DNA from: Begonia masoniana
Lineage: Eukaryota; Streptophyta; Magnoliopsida; Cucurbitales; Begoniaceae
Direction of reading: 5' to 3'
DNA: 64,000 nucleotides
NCBI GenBank assembly: GCA_022432975.1
Contig: CM039512.1
Coordinates: forward strand, 44,181,124-44,245,123
Part shown: positions 31,199 through 41,910 of the stretch, piece after piece
Layout of the letters: every line of letters begins with the position of its first letter
Numbering within the stretch: the stretch's first letter is position 1
The notes under the pieces: model-generated
Database searches by the model: none
Seen by the model: only the letters and a program-made list of their open reading frames with translations
Told to the model about the DNA's origin: nothing
Made by a program: the position numbers and the translations under genes

Positions 31199-34100
31199 GG
31201 CACTCCCCTTGAAACAACCTTGTCCCCAAGGTTGAAAATCTGGAAATTGAGAACGCGCCACTTCAGCATCCATCCACGAAGCAGTTCTTCCTAGTGAATG
31301 AGCCATTGCGTCACCGGAATATTACCACGCCGAACTACCTATGTTTGAAGTACTAACCGAGGAGTGTGAACGTCTTTGGAAGCTGTAAATTCTGGTGGCA
31401 ACGTTGAGGATGGAATAGAAAGCTTGCCAATAACCTTCTTAAGAAGAGAAACGTGAAAAACGGGATGCAAGCGTGCACCCTCCGGTAAAGCCAGTTTGTA
31501 TGCCACCTTACCCTGGCGAGCCAGAACCTGAAAGGGACCGAAATAGCGAGGAGCTAACTTAAGGCTGGATCGGTCCGAAACCGATTTCTGGCGATAGGGT
31601 TGAAGTTTAAGAAACACCCAATCACCAACCTCAAAATGTCGTTTTGTTCTATTCTGGTCGGCATAAACCTTCATTCTGTTTTGTGCCTCTGCGATGTTAG
31701 CCTTTAAAAGAGTATTCATCATATGCCGCTCATGCAAAAATTCATCCGCTGATAGAGACTTGGTTGGAAAATAGGGTCATAACGCCAGCCGAGGGGGAGC
31801 TGTGCCAAACAAAGCTTCAAAAGGAGTCATTTTTATTGCTGAATGGAAAGTAGTATTATACCACCACTCGGCCAAAGGCAGCCATTGACGCCAAGAAGCC
31901 GATCTCTTGAAAGTCATGCACCAGAGATACATCTCCAGGCATTGATTCACGCGCTCTGTTTGACCATCTGATTCCGAGTGGTATGCAGTAGAAAGATGTA
32001 GCGCGGCCCCCAAGGAAGAAATGAGTGATTGCCAGAATCCAGAAAAAAAGATGGGGTCTCGGTCGGAAACAATAGAAAGAGGCAACCCATGGAGCTTATA
32101 AACATTATCGAGAAAAATATTGGCTACCTGAATCGCGGTAAAGGGGTGCTGGAGAGCCATAAAATGCGAGTACTTAGTAAAGCGATCGACTACCACCAAA
32201 ATGCAATTGGATTGAAGAGAGTTCGGCAAACCTTAATAAAATCCATCCCTATGTGTGTCCATGGTTGGTGAGGTATAGGCATCGACTGGAGAAGCCCCAG
32301 AGAAGCAACGTGTTCTCCCTTGCAACGTTGACAAACCTCGCAGTTACGAACATAAGCATGATATCCGTCGTTAATCCCAGCCACCAAAAAAGAGCTTTAG
32401 CTTGGTGTAGAGTGGCCTGCACTCCGGAGTGGCCTCCCTCAGCGGTGGTATGAAGATTAGCAAGCAATTTTCTGCGAATGTCATTGCCCCGACCAATGAC
32501 TAACTTGTCCTTAAATCGCAACAACCCATTCTGGAGGCAAAAGTGGGGCTCGTGGGTCGGGCCAACTGCTTTGGATTGTAACACGTGAGTGGCCCACGGA
32601 TCACCCTCATAGCTCGAAAGCACCTCCTCAACCCATGCAGGAGAGACCACTGTTAACGCAGTGCAAATGGAAGTATCCTGATCAGTAAAACTTGGTCATC
32701 TTGACAGAGCATCGGCGATGACGTTGTGACGCCCTTGCTTGTATGCGATAGCATAATCTAAGCCGAGAAGTTTAGTCAGCCACTTTTGTTGTATAGGCGT
32801 CGTAATACGCTGCTCTAATAAATACTTCAAAGAATTAAGGTCTGTTTGGATCAAGAATCTGTGGCCCTCCAAATAATGCCGCCATTGTTGAACAGCTGAG
32901 ACTAACGCCAAAAGTTCTTTCTCATAAATAGAAAGACCCAGGTTTTTGGAGTTGAATGGTTTGCTCATGAAAGCGATCGCCTTCCGATTCTGCATGAGAA
33001 CCGCCCCCATGCCCCCGAGACAAGCATCGGTCTGAATAACGAAGGGTTGGGAGAAATCTGGTAACGCCAAAATGGGGGGATTGCTCATGGCCACTTTAAG
33101 AATGTTGAATGCATTGTCAGCTTCGGCATTCCAGAGGAAGGAGTTTTTCTTGAGGAGTGACGTGAGTGGTTTGGCCAACATGCCATAACTCTTGATAAAT
33201 TTACGGTAGTATCCTGTCAAACCCAGGAAACCACGGAGCTGTTTGTTGGAGATTGGAGTCGGCCAGGTAACCATAGCCTCAATTTTGGCAGGGTCGGCTT
33301 GGACACCTTCACCGGAGATAAGATGCCCAAATAACCGACCTGTGGCTGAGCGAAGACACATGTCGACTCTTTGACCACGAGGCAATGTTGCTGTAGAATG
33401 GTGAAAACTGAGCGGAGGTGTGCGCAATGGTCCTCCAAAGTCTGGCTATAAACCAATATGTCGTCGAAAAACACCAAAACGAACCGCCGCAGAAATGGTC
33501 GAAAAATGTGATTCATAAGAGACTGAAAAGTTGCCGGGGCATTGGTAAGGCCAAATGGCATGACCCTAAATTCGTACAGCCCCTGGTGTGTCTTGAAGGC
33601 GGTCTTATGGCAGTCATCGCCACCACCCAGATCTGATGGTAGCCCGCACGCAGGTCCAGTTTTGAAAAGAACTTCGAGCCGTGTAACTCGTCCAGTAGCT
33701 CGTCGATGATCGGCATCGGAAACTTGTCCTTAATTGTGAGTGCATTAAGTTGATGATAATCCACACAAAAACACCATTGCCCGTCCTTTTTCTTGACTAA
33801 CAGAACCGGAGAGGCAAATGAGCTTTTGCTCGGAACTATGATATCGTCAGATAACATTTTGCGCACCAATTTCTCGATCTCCGCCTTTTGGGAAAAAGGG
33901 CAGCGGTAAGGCAATATGCAAAAACGGTTGGCGTCCGGTTTGAGAGGTATGGCGTGGTCGTGCTTCCTCTCCGAGGGAAGTCCCGACGGCTCAGCGAACA
34001 CCACCGAGAATTCTCGCATGGCCGTGATTGCCGCTGGCATCTCCGGGCATATGGGCTCAGACACGTCGGCTAGATATGTAATGAAACCCAATGGGTTGTC

Positions 34101-34200
34101 GTGGAGGAATGATCTGAACAAAGAGAAATGGGCTCCCTCTAAGGGCCTCGGCTTCTGGTCATAAGGTAATTGGACTTGCAACCTCCAACTTAATCATATC
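31100..34200 (-). pseudogene. Chromovirus 1 Pol (RT to chromodomain)
   Basis: Minus-strand Ty3 polyprotein in several frames: RT 34181-33513 ([47 protein letters not shown]) continuing at 33561 ([17 protein letters not shown], catalytic FFDDILVYS); RNase H 33427-32696 (FVIQTDACLGGMGAVLMQ, NVIADALSR); integrase zinc region 32650-32249 and core 32229-31777 (VVDRFTKYSHF, IVSDRDPIF, YHSESDGQTERVNQCLEMYL); C-terminal region 31737-31339 ([29 protein letters not shown]) and a chromodomain-like end at about 31320-31230 (RGNIPVTQWLIHWEE-type). Each block is separated by a frameshift or stop. Gag and protease are missing: sequence stops being recognisable near 34200. Confidence 0.88.
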
Positions 34201-34204
34201 CATA

Positions 34205-34460
34205 CTTGATCCCTTCTATACTCATGTACAATGACAGGAACACTCGTCGGTGGAATCTACAAAAGTCGAAGAAAAATTTTAGTCCCAAAAAAAGAAAACT
34301 ATCAAGTTTAGATCTCTCTGCAAATATTCAAATTCGACAGATATTGAAATCCTCATTTTCACTAAGTTCGTCTTCTCATACAGAAGTATTGACATTCATC
34401 AAAAAAAGGCCTAGCAATCCAATATGAACATCTATTTTACACAAAAAGTTGTTTCACGCT
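34205..34460 (+). pseudogene. Copia element 3 fragment, left of solo LTR
   Basis: Only the right end is recognisable: TQKVVSRSS, the start of the copia RNase H signature that continues after the solo LTR as STESEYRSVA. The first about 170 bases show nothing I can identify. Confidence 0.6.
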
Positions 34461-34725
34461 CCAGGTGTCACGACCCTAATACTGTACCCGTATTTCCCGT
34501 ACTATATTTTTTTTATCCTAATAACTTAACTGAATACTAGGCGAAATCTAAACCGAAATCGAAACCAGAATCGAAATCGGGATTGAAATCTAACTTTTAA
34601 ACCATTTGAAACAAAACTATTAATAATTAAAACAATTTAAAACAATTATTAATTTAAATGAAAATCAATTTAAAACCACAATTAAAACTCTCAAGGGCAG
34701 TACTGTCTTTCTGCCGAGTGAAAGA

Positions 34726-34840
34726 TGCAGCGCATGATCGCTGCATCAGCGATCGAGTGCAGCGCTCGATCGCTGCGTGCTGCAGCGATCGCAGCGCTAG
34801 ATCGCTGCGTGTTGCAGCGATCTCTCGCTGTCATCGAGCG
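34726..34840. repeat. GCAGCGATCGCTGC stem-loops in solo LTR
   Basis: Dense palindromes: AGCGATCGAG (34748-34757) pairs perfectly with CTCGATCGCT (34765-34774), and GCAGCGATC (34782-34790) with GATCGCTGC (34800-34808). GCAGCGCATGATCGCTGC precedes them. The position in the LTR corresponds roughly to that of the Tekay 1 cluster, but the flanking word is GCAG in place of GGCG. Confidence 0.88.
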
Positions 34841-35631
34841 CCAGTTCTCCTCTTTTTCCTTAACCAATCTGCTCTCTGGAAACTCTCTGGAATCCGATTC
34901 CAGAGAGCAAACCTCACATATATTTCACCATTTATCATCAATAACATAATGAACTTATAACTCAAATTCGACTAAAACATATTCTAGACTCAATCAACTT
35001 ATAACTTAAACTCAACCAATTTGCAGCGGACTTTGCGAAATCCAACTGCGTGGATCGCTCTAAAAATCGAGTATATCCGTAATAAACCTAAAGACCATTC
35101 CAAACATCTTCATAGCTTACAAATAAAAGCTTTAACAAAACGTTTTATAAAAACAGTTTATAAAACGTTAAAACATCAGTCTATCCACTAATCAACTACC
35201 AGAACCAAACATCCTATAACGTCTATACAGCTATCAATCCAAAAACATCCCAGATCTCAAAATCTATACATACTGTCCCCACGGGTCAGGTAAGCCTCGA
35301 CTGCGCCAGCACACACCACAGCCATCCTTCGTCAACTGAATCATGCCTCAGGAGGAGGGACATCGTCCTCACCTGTTTCCTCGAAATCACCTACACCATA
35401 CAATACACTATGAGATAAAAATCTCAGTAAGACTCGTAAATGCAAATGTTGTGCTATGGTATGCTATGTCATGCTATGCTATGCTATGCACTGTAGGTGT
35501 CACCGAGATCCTATCCCTTTAACCGGAGAGAGCTCATCCAGCGGGCGGACTACTCTTTCCAGCTAGAGGAGGGGGGTGCACGCTTACAACACGTACAGCC
35601 GTGCCTGAGCCCCACCTCGCGTGACCTGTAA

Positions 35632-35757
35632 TCTGTATGCCTTTCGGCCTGTAAGCCTTTCGGCCGATAAACTGTAAGCCTTTCGGCCGATAAACTGTAA
35701 GCCTTTTGGCCGATAAACTGTAAGCCTTTCGGCCGATAAACTATAAGCCTTATGGCC
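35632..35757. repeat. 23-bp minisatellite in solo LTR
   Basis: About five tandem copies of GTAAGCCTTTCGGCCGATAA plus ACT, with the internal palindrome CGGCCG. On the element strand each unit contains AGTTTAT. The related Tekay 1 LTR has only short AGTTTAT repeats at this place, so the minisatellite appears to have grown after the subfamilies split. Confidence 0.9.
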
Positions 35758-37022
35758 GTTTTCATTCTTTGCATTATCTTTATAACAATGTGCGGAAATT
35801 CATTTTCTATGCTTTTCTTTAAAACGCGTGATGCATGAACAATTCTATATCTGAAAGCAAACAAACAATAATGTATACCATCAAGACTGTAAATCGTAAC
35901 CTATAACCTATAAACAACTAAACCTGTCTACCCAACCAAAACAAATAAACATACGCATCTCCAAAACTCCTCGAGACGACATTCGACGTACGGTGTAGGC
36001 CGATTGGCCAAAGAAGATCACGAGAACTTACCTCGTATCCAAAGTAGCTCAAGCTCCATCCACGAGCGCTGTTCACCTAAGCAATTTACAAGGATTTGAC
36101 GTTAAAACGAGTTTAAGTTAATAAACGTCCAAATTGTCAAAACCTTAACTAAAGAACTTCCTAAAATCATTAATCACATTCATCGGGCTATTTCATCAAG
36201 CGAATACACGCTCGACACCTCAATTCTCGATTTACGTATTTTTTCGAAAACCCGAAATTTCTCAATTTTTAACATTCGTCCTAATTCAATCAAACTTGTC
36301 CAATAACGTTTAATACGTTCAATATACACTTAATCACAGTAAACCTATTAATTACGGGCCCTAAATCGCATTTTTAACGATAACCCTAATTGTTTAAAAC
36401 TCCGTAAACATCGAAATAAAAGCTCTAGGATCGTAGGTTCATACCTAGAACGTCGATTGGAGGAGAAAACGTGAAGAACTGGAGGAAGAACGGAGGTCGG
36501 ATTCGTCGAGAACCGTCGACGGGCAGAGAGAAATCGCGAAAGGAGGAGGCTCTGTTTTCTGGCGACCAGAGAAGAAAATGAGGAGAGAAATAGGTTTAGG
36601 TTATTTTTATAATTTTGATTTGAAAATTACTAAAATGCCCTTCTTTGATTTTTATATAAGTTTCGTCATTCGGTTCGTTAATCGTCTAGCTATTCGGTTT
36701 CACCAAATCTCCTTACTCCACCAATAGGTCCAATTTAATATTTGGGATTTATTAAAAGTGTCCGTTCGCAATTCGGACCACGTTTACTATTTTTACTAAA
36801 ACGTCATTTACACTACGATAGAGGTAATTACTCGGAATATAACGTTGTACTTCTGAAAATTCTCAAAAATTCCTTAAAATTCCTATTAATCGTTAGGATC
36901 ATAATAAAGATTTCTTTTCGTAAAACGGACCTGATTTGACATATTTATAAAAATGTCATTATATATAATAAAATATTAATATAATATATTAAATCCAAAA
37001 TCCGTACAAGCCGGGTATCACA

Positions 37023-37351
37023 CCAGCACCGAATCTGAATATCGTAGTGTAGCAAATGATGCATATGAAGTTCTATGGCAACAAACCCTACTAACTGAAT
37101 TGGGAATTTCCTCTACCAAGGTACCTCTAATTATCTGTGACAATATTAGTGCAACGTATTTCCTTTCAACCCAGTGTTGCACTCCAAATCTAAACATGTT
37201 GAAATTGACTTTCATTTTGTTCAGAAAAAAATCCTCAACAAGACATTAATGGTAAAGTTTACTTTATCAGAAAATCAACTCGCTCATGCTCTTCCTAAGC
37301 CTGTTCCGTCGTCGACCTTTTCTGACTTTACAACCTGATCTTGAGGGAGGA
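37023..37351 (+). pseudogene. Copia element 3 RNase H end
   Basis: Continues the copia RNase H after the solo LTR: STESEYRSVANDAYEVLWQ, TLLTELGISSTKVPLIICDN, then a frame change to KHVEIDFHFVRKKILN-type sequence and QLAHALPKPVPSSTFSDF. It ends with the purine tract TTGAGGGAGGA directly before an LTR start. Confidence 0.85.
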
Positions 37352-37535
37352 TGTTAGGGTATGTATATTGTTCAGTTATAGTTAGGTTGTAGTTTAGTTT
37401 ACTGACTTTCTTCTTTTTCCCATACTCATCATTTCATTCATCGTTCATTGTGATATACATGTATAGAGATGATTGTGGTTTGACAGAAGATAATACACAA
37501 CACATTTTCTCTTCCCTTCTCTCTCTTGCCAGCTT
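37352..37535 (+). mobile_element. 3' LTR of copia element 3 (partial)
   Basis: Begins TGTTAGGGTATGTATATTG right after the polypurine tract, as expected of a copia 3' LTR. The right border cannot be fixed: integrase sequence of another element is recognisable from about 37536. Confidence 0.6.
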
Positions 37536-37777
37536 CTGCTTCATTTGCCATTGCTCGTGCCAAGTCATCATTGGGTGGAAATTAGTATGAATTTTATTTT
37601 GGGACTTCCTCACATCGCTCGGGCTAAGGAGTCAATTATGGTGGTCTTAGATCAATTTTCAAAGATGACACATTTCTTAGCTTACTCCAAGTCGGATGAC
37701 TCCATCCTCATAGCCGAATTATTTTTCAAAAAAGTAATCTATTTGCATGGAGTCCCTAAACCTATCGTGTCAGATAG
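37536..37777 (+). pseudogene. Ty3 integrase fragment
   Basis: About 80 codons of a Ty3 integrase core: PLLVPSHHWVEISMNFILGL, IMVVLDQFSKMTHFLAYSK, LHGVPKPIVSD. It stops exactly where the Tekay 2 LTR begins, before the rest of the catalytic core. The remainder is not found beyond the other end of Tekay 2, which is itself truncated. Confidence 0.85.
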
Positions 37778-39798
37778 TGTAGCACCCGGTATGGTCCACC
37801 TTAATTAATAACACCATTTAGTAACTTTCATTCTTGTGAAAATGAGTGATTATGATTGGATGTTTAAATAGGTTAAAGATTTACTAACTAAGTGCAATGG
37901 TGTAATTTGGGAAGACTAAAGTATAAATGAGGTCAGCTAAGAGTTTTAGCCGCCACTGTTTCATTTCTCCTTTTGGCGTTCAACTCAGCTAAGCAGAGTT
38001 TCTCTCGGCGATCTCCCCTCCCATTCTCTTCAAGCTAGGTGAGTTCTACTTAGATTTCTTGCTACATTGTAATTATCGATGATTGTGGGGATTTTAAATG
38101 TGAGTTTTTAAAATACTGTAAGTGAGAGTTAGTTCGGGTTTAGGGCATATCAGGAATGCTTGATGATCTGAGTTCCCAAACTAGTTTCCTTATGAGTTCT
38201 AGTAGATTTGAGGATAGTTTAGAATGAAGCTTAACTAATACTCTTTCTACGGCTATAGGTTTGAGAAAAACCTGAAGTAGTTTACAACTAAGCTTTTCCA
38301 GAAAACAAAATAAGTTGAGTATGTGTGTGCCTTCAGGTCTACATCACAAAACAGTAGGTTTATGCTTGTTTGAATGTTTTCTGTATGTCATGAATCATGT
38401 TTTGGAAAGAACACGAAAATGAATTTACATGTAATGGCATGGCAAGGTATGAACTGAATGTAACAGATCAGCTGTTAAGAGAACTAATCCGCTCCTTAAT
38501 TTATGAAGAGGATGTATGGCTTTGGAAAAATTGATCCGCTCCAAATGGAATTTAGAATCAGATTAGCTGTTAAGGGAACTAATCCGCCCCTTAATTTATG
38601 AAGAGGATGTATGACTTTGGGAAAAATGATCCAACTCTCAATGGAACCGAGGGATCAGATCTGAGAAAGAACGTGAATGCAACTGAGATGTGAAAGTAGA
38701 AACTGCATGACTAGGATTTATGTTTCAGCATATCATTTCATTATTGCTTTACTTACTTAACATTAGGCTAATAGATGAGTTTCGTGATGTATGTGAAGAA
38801 ATTCCAGCAGGTGTGTTCTCTGAGTATGTTGAGGACTAAGCTAGTTGGAAGAGTACATTCACGCATCGACTTGACAATTTGATGAGGTGGTTTAACTAAT
38901 ATCAGTAAGTGTGAAAGTCTAGTTGACAATGGTTCAGTTTTGGTATGCTAAGAATTTTAATGACAGCAGGAGTCTAATCATTTTTATTAATTTTGGACCT
39001 TTTCTGTTTATAAAAACATGATTTGGTTTTAGTTGTAGATTGTTATTCTGGATTTATAAAGTTGTGGGATTATGTTGTTTTTGAATAGCTGCTGTTAAAA
39101 TTTACAAGTTCTTTTAGTAAGCAGAGTCGTCTGTTCGTTTAGAGTGTTACTGTGCACCGGTGGATGTAGTCTATCGGTGGATGTAATCTATCGGTGGATG
39201 TAGTCTATCAGTGGATGTATTCTATCAGAGGATGTAGTCTATCGGTGGATGTAGTTTATCGGTGGATGTAATCTGTCGGTGGACGTGGTCTATCGGTAGA
39301 CGTAGTCTATTGGTAGATGTGGGTAATGGATTTTGTTATTTTATGACCGGTGGATGTGAGTAAAAGGTTTTTGTCGTTTTATGACCGGTGGATATTAGTA
39401 ATAGGTTTTTGTCATTTTGTGAGCGGTAGATGTGAGAAGTCGACGTGTCGTTCGGCTGACGTGAGCGGTGGATGTTGGTAACAAAAGATGCCTTTTGTTT
39501 CTGCTTCTGCCGCTGACACTGTTTAGCAGTGGATGCCTTTTGTCTCTGTTTCTACCGCTGGGACTATCCAACGGTAAAGGTGTTCTGTTTTCTTTTGTTT
39601 TATTTCAACCGATTGACTTTGACATTTTAATTAAATTAATAAATGTTATTTTATACAAATGAATTTTCGCTGCAAGTTTTAACGTTTATAAAGGTAAAAC
39701 TTTGACTGTTGAGTGAAATGTTGAAATTTTCTCAGAACGTCATAGTATGGTACAGTGTTATGAGTAGCGAACCGGGTTATATAATTCGGGGCATTACA
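37778..39798 (+). mobile_element. Left LTR of Tekay-type element 2
   Basis: 2021-bp LTR from TGTAGCACCCGGTATGG to TCGGGGCATTACA, matched by 48197-50098. It contains a duplicated block of about 120 bp (38460-38660, AACTAATCCGC and GAAGAGGATGTATG repeated) and a 17-bp minisatellite at about 39165-39315. Confidence 0.9.
39165..39315 (+). repeat. 17-bp minisatellite in Tekay 2 LTR
   Basis: About nine tandem units of the type CGGTGGATGTAGTCTAT with scattered substitutions; looser GGTGGATGT words continue to about 39475. The right LTR carries the corresponding array at about 49575-49722. Confidence 0.9.
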
Positions 39799-39801
39799 GT
39801 A

Positions 39802-39813
39802 TGGTATCAGAGA
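39802..39813 (+). promoter_or_regulatory. Primer-binding site of Tekay 2
   Basis: TGGTATCAGAGA three bases after the LTR, complementary to initiator tRNA-Met apart from its last base. Confidence 0.8.
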
Positions 39814-39953
39814 CATTCAGTTAAACCGTTCAAAAGATTACTCATCAGTGCCAATCGTTGCATGGAAGTACTTCAACAACTGTAAGTGTTTAGGTTAACC
39901 TTAGCTATTAGATATTTAAGAGTGTAATTAACCCTGTACATGAATCTAGTAAG

Positions 39954-40972
39954 ATGTCTAGACGACCAAGAAGACCAAGAGTACCAAGAGAGATACCAAA
40001 TCCGGGACGTGAGGAGGATCCTAGTGTAATTAGGCAGCTGACGGATTTGGTGCGTTAGCAGACCGATTTGGTTCGTCAGTAGTCCGATCAGTTGGGAGTA
40101 TTGTTGAACCGAGAAGTACAAGGAAGTGCCAACTCGAGTTCCAGCAGTGAACATTCAGGAGACCGATTCCGGAGACTACAGCCGCCCACACTTGATGGAA
40201 AATCATCCAATCCGATTGTTGCTGAGGAGTGGTTTAGAAATATTGAGAGCATGTTCAGATGTGCCAATGTCAGAGAAGGAGACAAAGTCACTCTGGCAAC
40301 GTTCCATTTGGCTGGGGACGCTCAACTTTGGTGGGAAACAATAGAGACCACCACTGATGTTCTGGCTATGTCCTGGTCTCAATTCAAGGAAATTTTCTAT
40401 GAGAAATATTTTAATAGCACAGTCCAGGCCGCAAAGAAGGTAGAGTTTCTGAACTTGAAGCAGACAGGGTCTGTGGCAGAGTACAGTAGGCAATTCGAGT
40501 CCCTGTCCAGGTTTGCTGAACATTTTGTTCACAAGAATGAGGATAAGGTGTTTCAGTTTGTGCATGGACTGAAACCAGAAATTTACAAAGGAGTCAAATT
40601 TTGTGGTATTAAAGGACTGTCATTCAATGAAGTTGTGTCCACAGCATTGGAGGTGGAAGAAGCTGAAATGAAGTGTTCTAGACCGACGGAAGCCCCGCGA
40701 AAGTTCATATTGCCCCAACAGCAGAGAGGAATGAAGAGGCCCAGTGAAGGCCAGAGTAATCAAGGAACAGGAAGGAAGGTACCGGATACCAGGAAGTATC
40801 CCTAGTGCCCGAAATGTTTGAAGAGTCACCTGGGCGAGTGTAGATATGGGACGGGAAAGTGTTTCAACTGTGAGGAGGTTGGACACATGTACAGAGATTG
40901 CCCGAAGCCTAGAATCACCCGATGCTTCAACTGTAAAAAAGTCAGCCATATCAACAGGACTGCCCAGCCTTA
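39954..40972 (+). pseudogene. Tekay 2 Gag
   Basis: ATG at 39954 gives MSRRPRRPRVPREIPNPG, broken by TAG codons near 40057 and 40080. The Gag domain runs 40092-40805 (EEWFRNIESMFRCANVREG, AQLWWETIETTTDVL, EFLNLKQTGSVAEYSRQFES) to another TAG. The zinc knuckles CFNCEEVGHMYRDC and CFNCKKVSHINRT follow at about 40860-40965; the second has lost its final Cys. Confidence 0.88.
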
Positions 40973-41910
40973 AAGAATGGCCCTGCTATGCTGAAACTGA
41001 GGATATTCTCCATGATGGAGTCGGGTGATGAAGACCAGCCTGCTGTGGTGTCAGGTACCATATTGATCAACTCTGTGCCTGCTTTTATCTTAATAGATTT
41101 TGGTGCGACACATTCCTTTATAGCATCTGCGTTTGCTGTTAAGTTAGATGTACAGTTTACCCCTTCTATGCATGTGTTTAATATTGCATTACCCTCTGGT
41201 GAACGCATGCACTCTAACCATGTGATGCTTGACAGTGATGTGTTAGTAGGGAACGTGAGTCTACCTGCTGATCTTATTATAATGGATATAATGAGATTTG
41301 ATGTAATCCTAGGAATGAATTGGTTGTTTAAGCATTATGCCACAATAGATTGTAGGACTAGAATAGTTAGCTTCCAACCCCCTGGTGGTTTAAATCATAC
41401 CTTTCAAGCTTTGAAGAAGAGTAAGGAAATGTCTATTATGACCTCTGTCAACGCTAGACCTTCTCCATGCGGGAAGTATTTGTGCTTTTTGGCCAGCGTT
41501 TTAGACACACAACTAGTAGGAAAAGCAAATCCTCAGAATGTCTTAGTTGTCCAAGATTTTCCAGAAGTATTTCTAGATGACCTTCCTGGCTTGCCGCCGG
41601 ATAGAGAAATTGAGTTTGTTTTAGATATTTACCCAGGCGCCGAGCCTGTATCCCCCCTATAGATTAGCACCCACGGAGCTTAAGGAATTAAAGAAACAGT
41701 TAGAGGAACTATTGGAGAAAAGGTTCATACGCCCAAGCTTTTCACCATGGGGTGCACCAGTTCTTTTTGTCAAAAAGAAGGATGGATCAATGCGTATGTG
41801 CGTTGATTATCGGGAATTGAATAAGTTAACCATCAAGAACAAGTATCCATTGCCAAGGATTGATGATTTATTCGACCAGCTTAATGGTGCGCGAGTTTTC
41901 TCTAAGATTG

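Larger units (their letters stand above)
34466..37022 (-). mobile_element. Solo LTR related to Tekay 1
   Basis: 2557-bp LTR in minus orientation, TGTGATACCCGGCTTGTACGG to GTATTAGGGTCGTGACA, homologous along its length to the Tekay 1 LTR (shared TAAATATGTCAAA and GGAAAGAGTAGTCC blocks). No internal region follows. Flanks are CCAGG (34461-34465) and CCAGC (37023-37027), a 5-bp target duplication with one mismatch. It interrupts a copia RNase H reading SRSS/TESEYRSVA. It contains a palindrome cluster (34726-34840) and a 23-bp minisatellite (35632-35757). Confidence 0.88.

Noticed and set aside
4186..34840. GCGATCGC is also the HIP1 word of cyanobacterial genomes, so bacterial contamination was considered
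   Set aside because: Every cluster is embedded in a plant LTR with intact flanks, and two-LTR elements carry it in both LTRs.
39165..39315. Short regular repeats resembling a CRISPR array
   Set aside because: The 17-bp units are directly adjacent with no unique spacers, have many substitutions and lie in a plant LTR with a second copy in the partner LTR.
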